16,399 bases of DNA from an uncultured Clostridia bacterium. Lineage in GTDB: Bacteria > Bacillota > Clostridia > Oscillospirales > Ruminococcaceae. Where the stretch lies: the NCBI GenBank assembly GCA_947628385.1, contig CANQZS010000016.1, positions 1 to 16,399 on the forward strand, given 5' to 3'. A program made the translations under genes and the position numbers. The notes beneath the pieces are model-generated. The model saw only the letters and a list, made by a program, of their open reading frames with translations. It searched no databases and was not told the DNA's origin. Of the stretch, positions 15,421 through 16,399 are shown piece by piece. How positions within the stretch are numbered: position 1 is the stretch's first letter; each line of letters begins with the position of its first letter.

Positions 15421-15512
15421 CCCGCATACGGAAGCGGGCTTAGATCGGTGTTCGTAGGATCTCCGACAATTTGTTATATTCATATTATACACCTTATTGA
15501 GCTTTAAGTAAA
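15421..15512 (-). promoter_or_regulatory. Promoter and leader hairpin of the AI-2E gene
   Basis: On the minus strand TTTACT (15507-15512) and a perfect TATAAT (15484-15489) are 17 bases apart. Transcription would start near 15478. The leader of about 80 bases holds a CCCGC/GCGGG hairpin (15421-15438) shortly before the ribosome site. The hairpin has no T-tract and does not cover the site, so any regulatory role is uncertain. Confidence 0.65.
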
Positions 15513-15533
15513 GGATATTTTTATATTTTTAAC

Positions 15534-15554
15534 AAAAAATCAAGCAAAAGCTTG
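15534..15554 (-). terminator. Terminator of the HI0933-family gene
   Basis: On the minus strand CAAGC-TTTT-GCTTG (15541-15554) is followed by A and then six T (15534-15539). A second hairpin, CGCAGA/TCTGCG (15569-15587), and an AATTATTTT/AAAATAATT inverted repeat (15620-15642) lie between it and the stop. The eight T at 15561-15568 could also let the short hairpin work on the plus strand. Nothing else is visible between 15555 and 15691. Confidence 0.65.
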
Positions 15555-15691
15555 CATATATTTTTTTTCGCAGATCCTTTGTCTGCGCTTTGATAAGGGA
15601 TAAGTATTGACTCTTCCGGAATTATTTTCCTTTAAAATAATTATTGACCGTATTGCACTGTTTATTCAAAAGAATATGATGCTTCACGGAA

Positions 15692-16399
15692 CTACATATT
15701 GTTCCCCGCCGTGTAGGCTGTGGAAAATGCCGTCTGTAGATTGAAGCCGCCTGTGTATGCGTCAACGTCAAGCACCTCTCCGGCAAAATACAATCCCTTT
15801 ACAAGCTTGGATCCCATGCTTTTTGGCGAGACCTCCGAGACCTTTACTCCTCCGCTGGTTATTATCGCTTCGCTTATCGGACGGAACCCCTTTATCGTGA
15901 CCGTAAAATTTTTCAGCAGCCTTACAAGCTCCGCACGCTCAGCCTTTGTTACCGAATTCACCTGCTTATCCGGCGAGATCCCTGAAAGCTCTACAATGAC
16001 CGGTATCATTTTAGACGGCAGCAGCTTTGACAGCGAATTTGCAAATTTCCTGTTGGGGATCTCGGAAAGATCCCTTAATATCCTCCTGTCAAGCGCAGGT
16101 ATATCCAGCGCGGGCTTCAGATCAAGGGAAAGCTTATATCTTCCGCGCTCCATGCTCCGGATATGGCTCGACGCGCTCAATATCATTGGACCCGATACGC
16201 CGAAATGTGTAAACAGCATTTCCCCCATATCCTTATATATTGCTTTTCCGCTTTTGGTATCTATAAGGGAAAGCCCCGTGTTTTTCAGAGAAAGCCCCAT
16301 CATTTTCCCGCAAAAGTCCTCCTCGGCTTCAAGGGGAACAAGAGATGGTTTAAGCGGGATTACAGTATGTCCCAGCTCCTCGGCAAAGCGGTAGCCGTC
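15692..16399 (-). CDS. HI0933/YhiN-family FAD-dependent flavoprotein, C-terminal part
   Basis: The frame is open from the window edge to a TAG at 15692-15694, giving the last 235 residues. It contains DGYRFAEELGHTVIPLKPSLVPL at its visible N-terminal end, GEMLFTHFGVSGPMIL, ITSGGVKVSEVSPKSMGSK and the closing FAD-contacting GLYFAGEVLDVDAYTGGFN. These are characteristic of the HI0933-like (YhiN) family of about 400-420 residues, annotated as NAD(P)/FAD-dependent oxidoreductases or aminoacetone oxidases; the physiological reaction is generally unknown. The N-terminal GXGXXG dinucleotide motif lies outside the window. The Met at 16301-16303 is internal, not the start, since the family sequence continues through it. 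It is followed by its own terminator. Confidence 0.92.
   Translation of the reverse strand, partial: DGYRFAEELGHTVIPLKPSLVPLEAEEDFCGKMMGLSLKNTGLSLIDTKSGKAIYKDMGEMLFTHFGVSGPMILSASSHIRSMERGRYKLSLDLKPALDIPALDRRILRDLSEIPNRKFANSLSKLLPSKMIPVIVELSGISPDKQVNSVTKAERAELVRLLKNFTVTIKGFRPISEAIITSGGVKVSEVSPKSMGSKLVKGLYFAGEVLDVDAYTGGFNLQTAFSTAYTAGNNM

Noticed and set aside
15398..15480. T-box or riboswitch in the AI-2E leader
   Set aside because: The leader is only about 80 bases with one 5-bp hairpin, no T-box consensus and no competing terminator.

Overview
The window looks like chromosomal DNA of a Ruminococcus-type gut or rumen Clostridia (Oscillospiraceae). This is inferred from the housekeeping set (PgcA-type sugar mutase, AI-2E exporter, HI0933 flavoprotein, YifB, QueH), strong GGAGG ribosome sites, sigma-A promoters, AT-rich gene gaps and a very large cytoplasmic GH2 enzyme. 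Nothing in it points to a phage or plasmid.

Layout. 1-247 is the end of an L-fucose/L-arabinose isomerase-like gene. 323-1430 holds two small overlapping genes of unknown function; the second resembles DUF6575. They are followed by a 59-residue FeoB-associated Cys-rich membrane protein (1464-1643) with no good start codon, which overlaps queH (1627-2268, queuosine synthesis). 2368-5829 is a GH2 beta-galactosidase-type enzyme with a long C-terminal extension, and 5847-6899 a membrane-anchored C39-like cysteine peptidase, probably co-transcribed with it and ending at a clear terminator (6909-6955).

7097-9020 is the most interesting part. A perfect-consensus promoter (TTGACA-17-TATAAT) drives an ammonium transporter fused to a C-terminal PII domain. 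The short leader holds two tandem hairpins with six-base loops, each with A at loop position 1 and G at position 4. This is the signature of RNA targets of ANTAR antiterminator proteins. The same bases can instead form a 22-bp hairpin followed by a U-rich tract, a terminator that excludes the first hairpin. The leader therefore reads as an ANTAR-controlled switch on nitrogen uptake. The fused PII domain keeps the ATP-binding motif but lacks the tyrosine that is uridylylated in enteric PII proteins.

9021-9569 has no gene. After the amt terminator comes a block of about 380 bp built of consecutive hairpins and bounded by short inverted repeats, looking like a MITE-type intergenic element. 9570-11291 (minus) is a phosphohexomutase. 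A divergent spacer with promoters on both strands leads to an alpha/beta hydrolase (11611-12561) and a YifB/ComM-like AAA+ protein (12564-14090), which lie 2 bp apart. A shared bidirectional terminator separates these from an AI-2E family transporter (14138-15397, minus, TTG start). The window ends inside an HI0933-family flavoprotein (15692-16399, minus).
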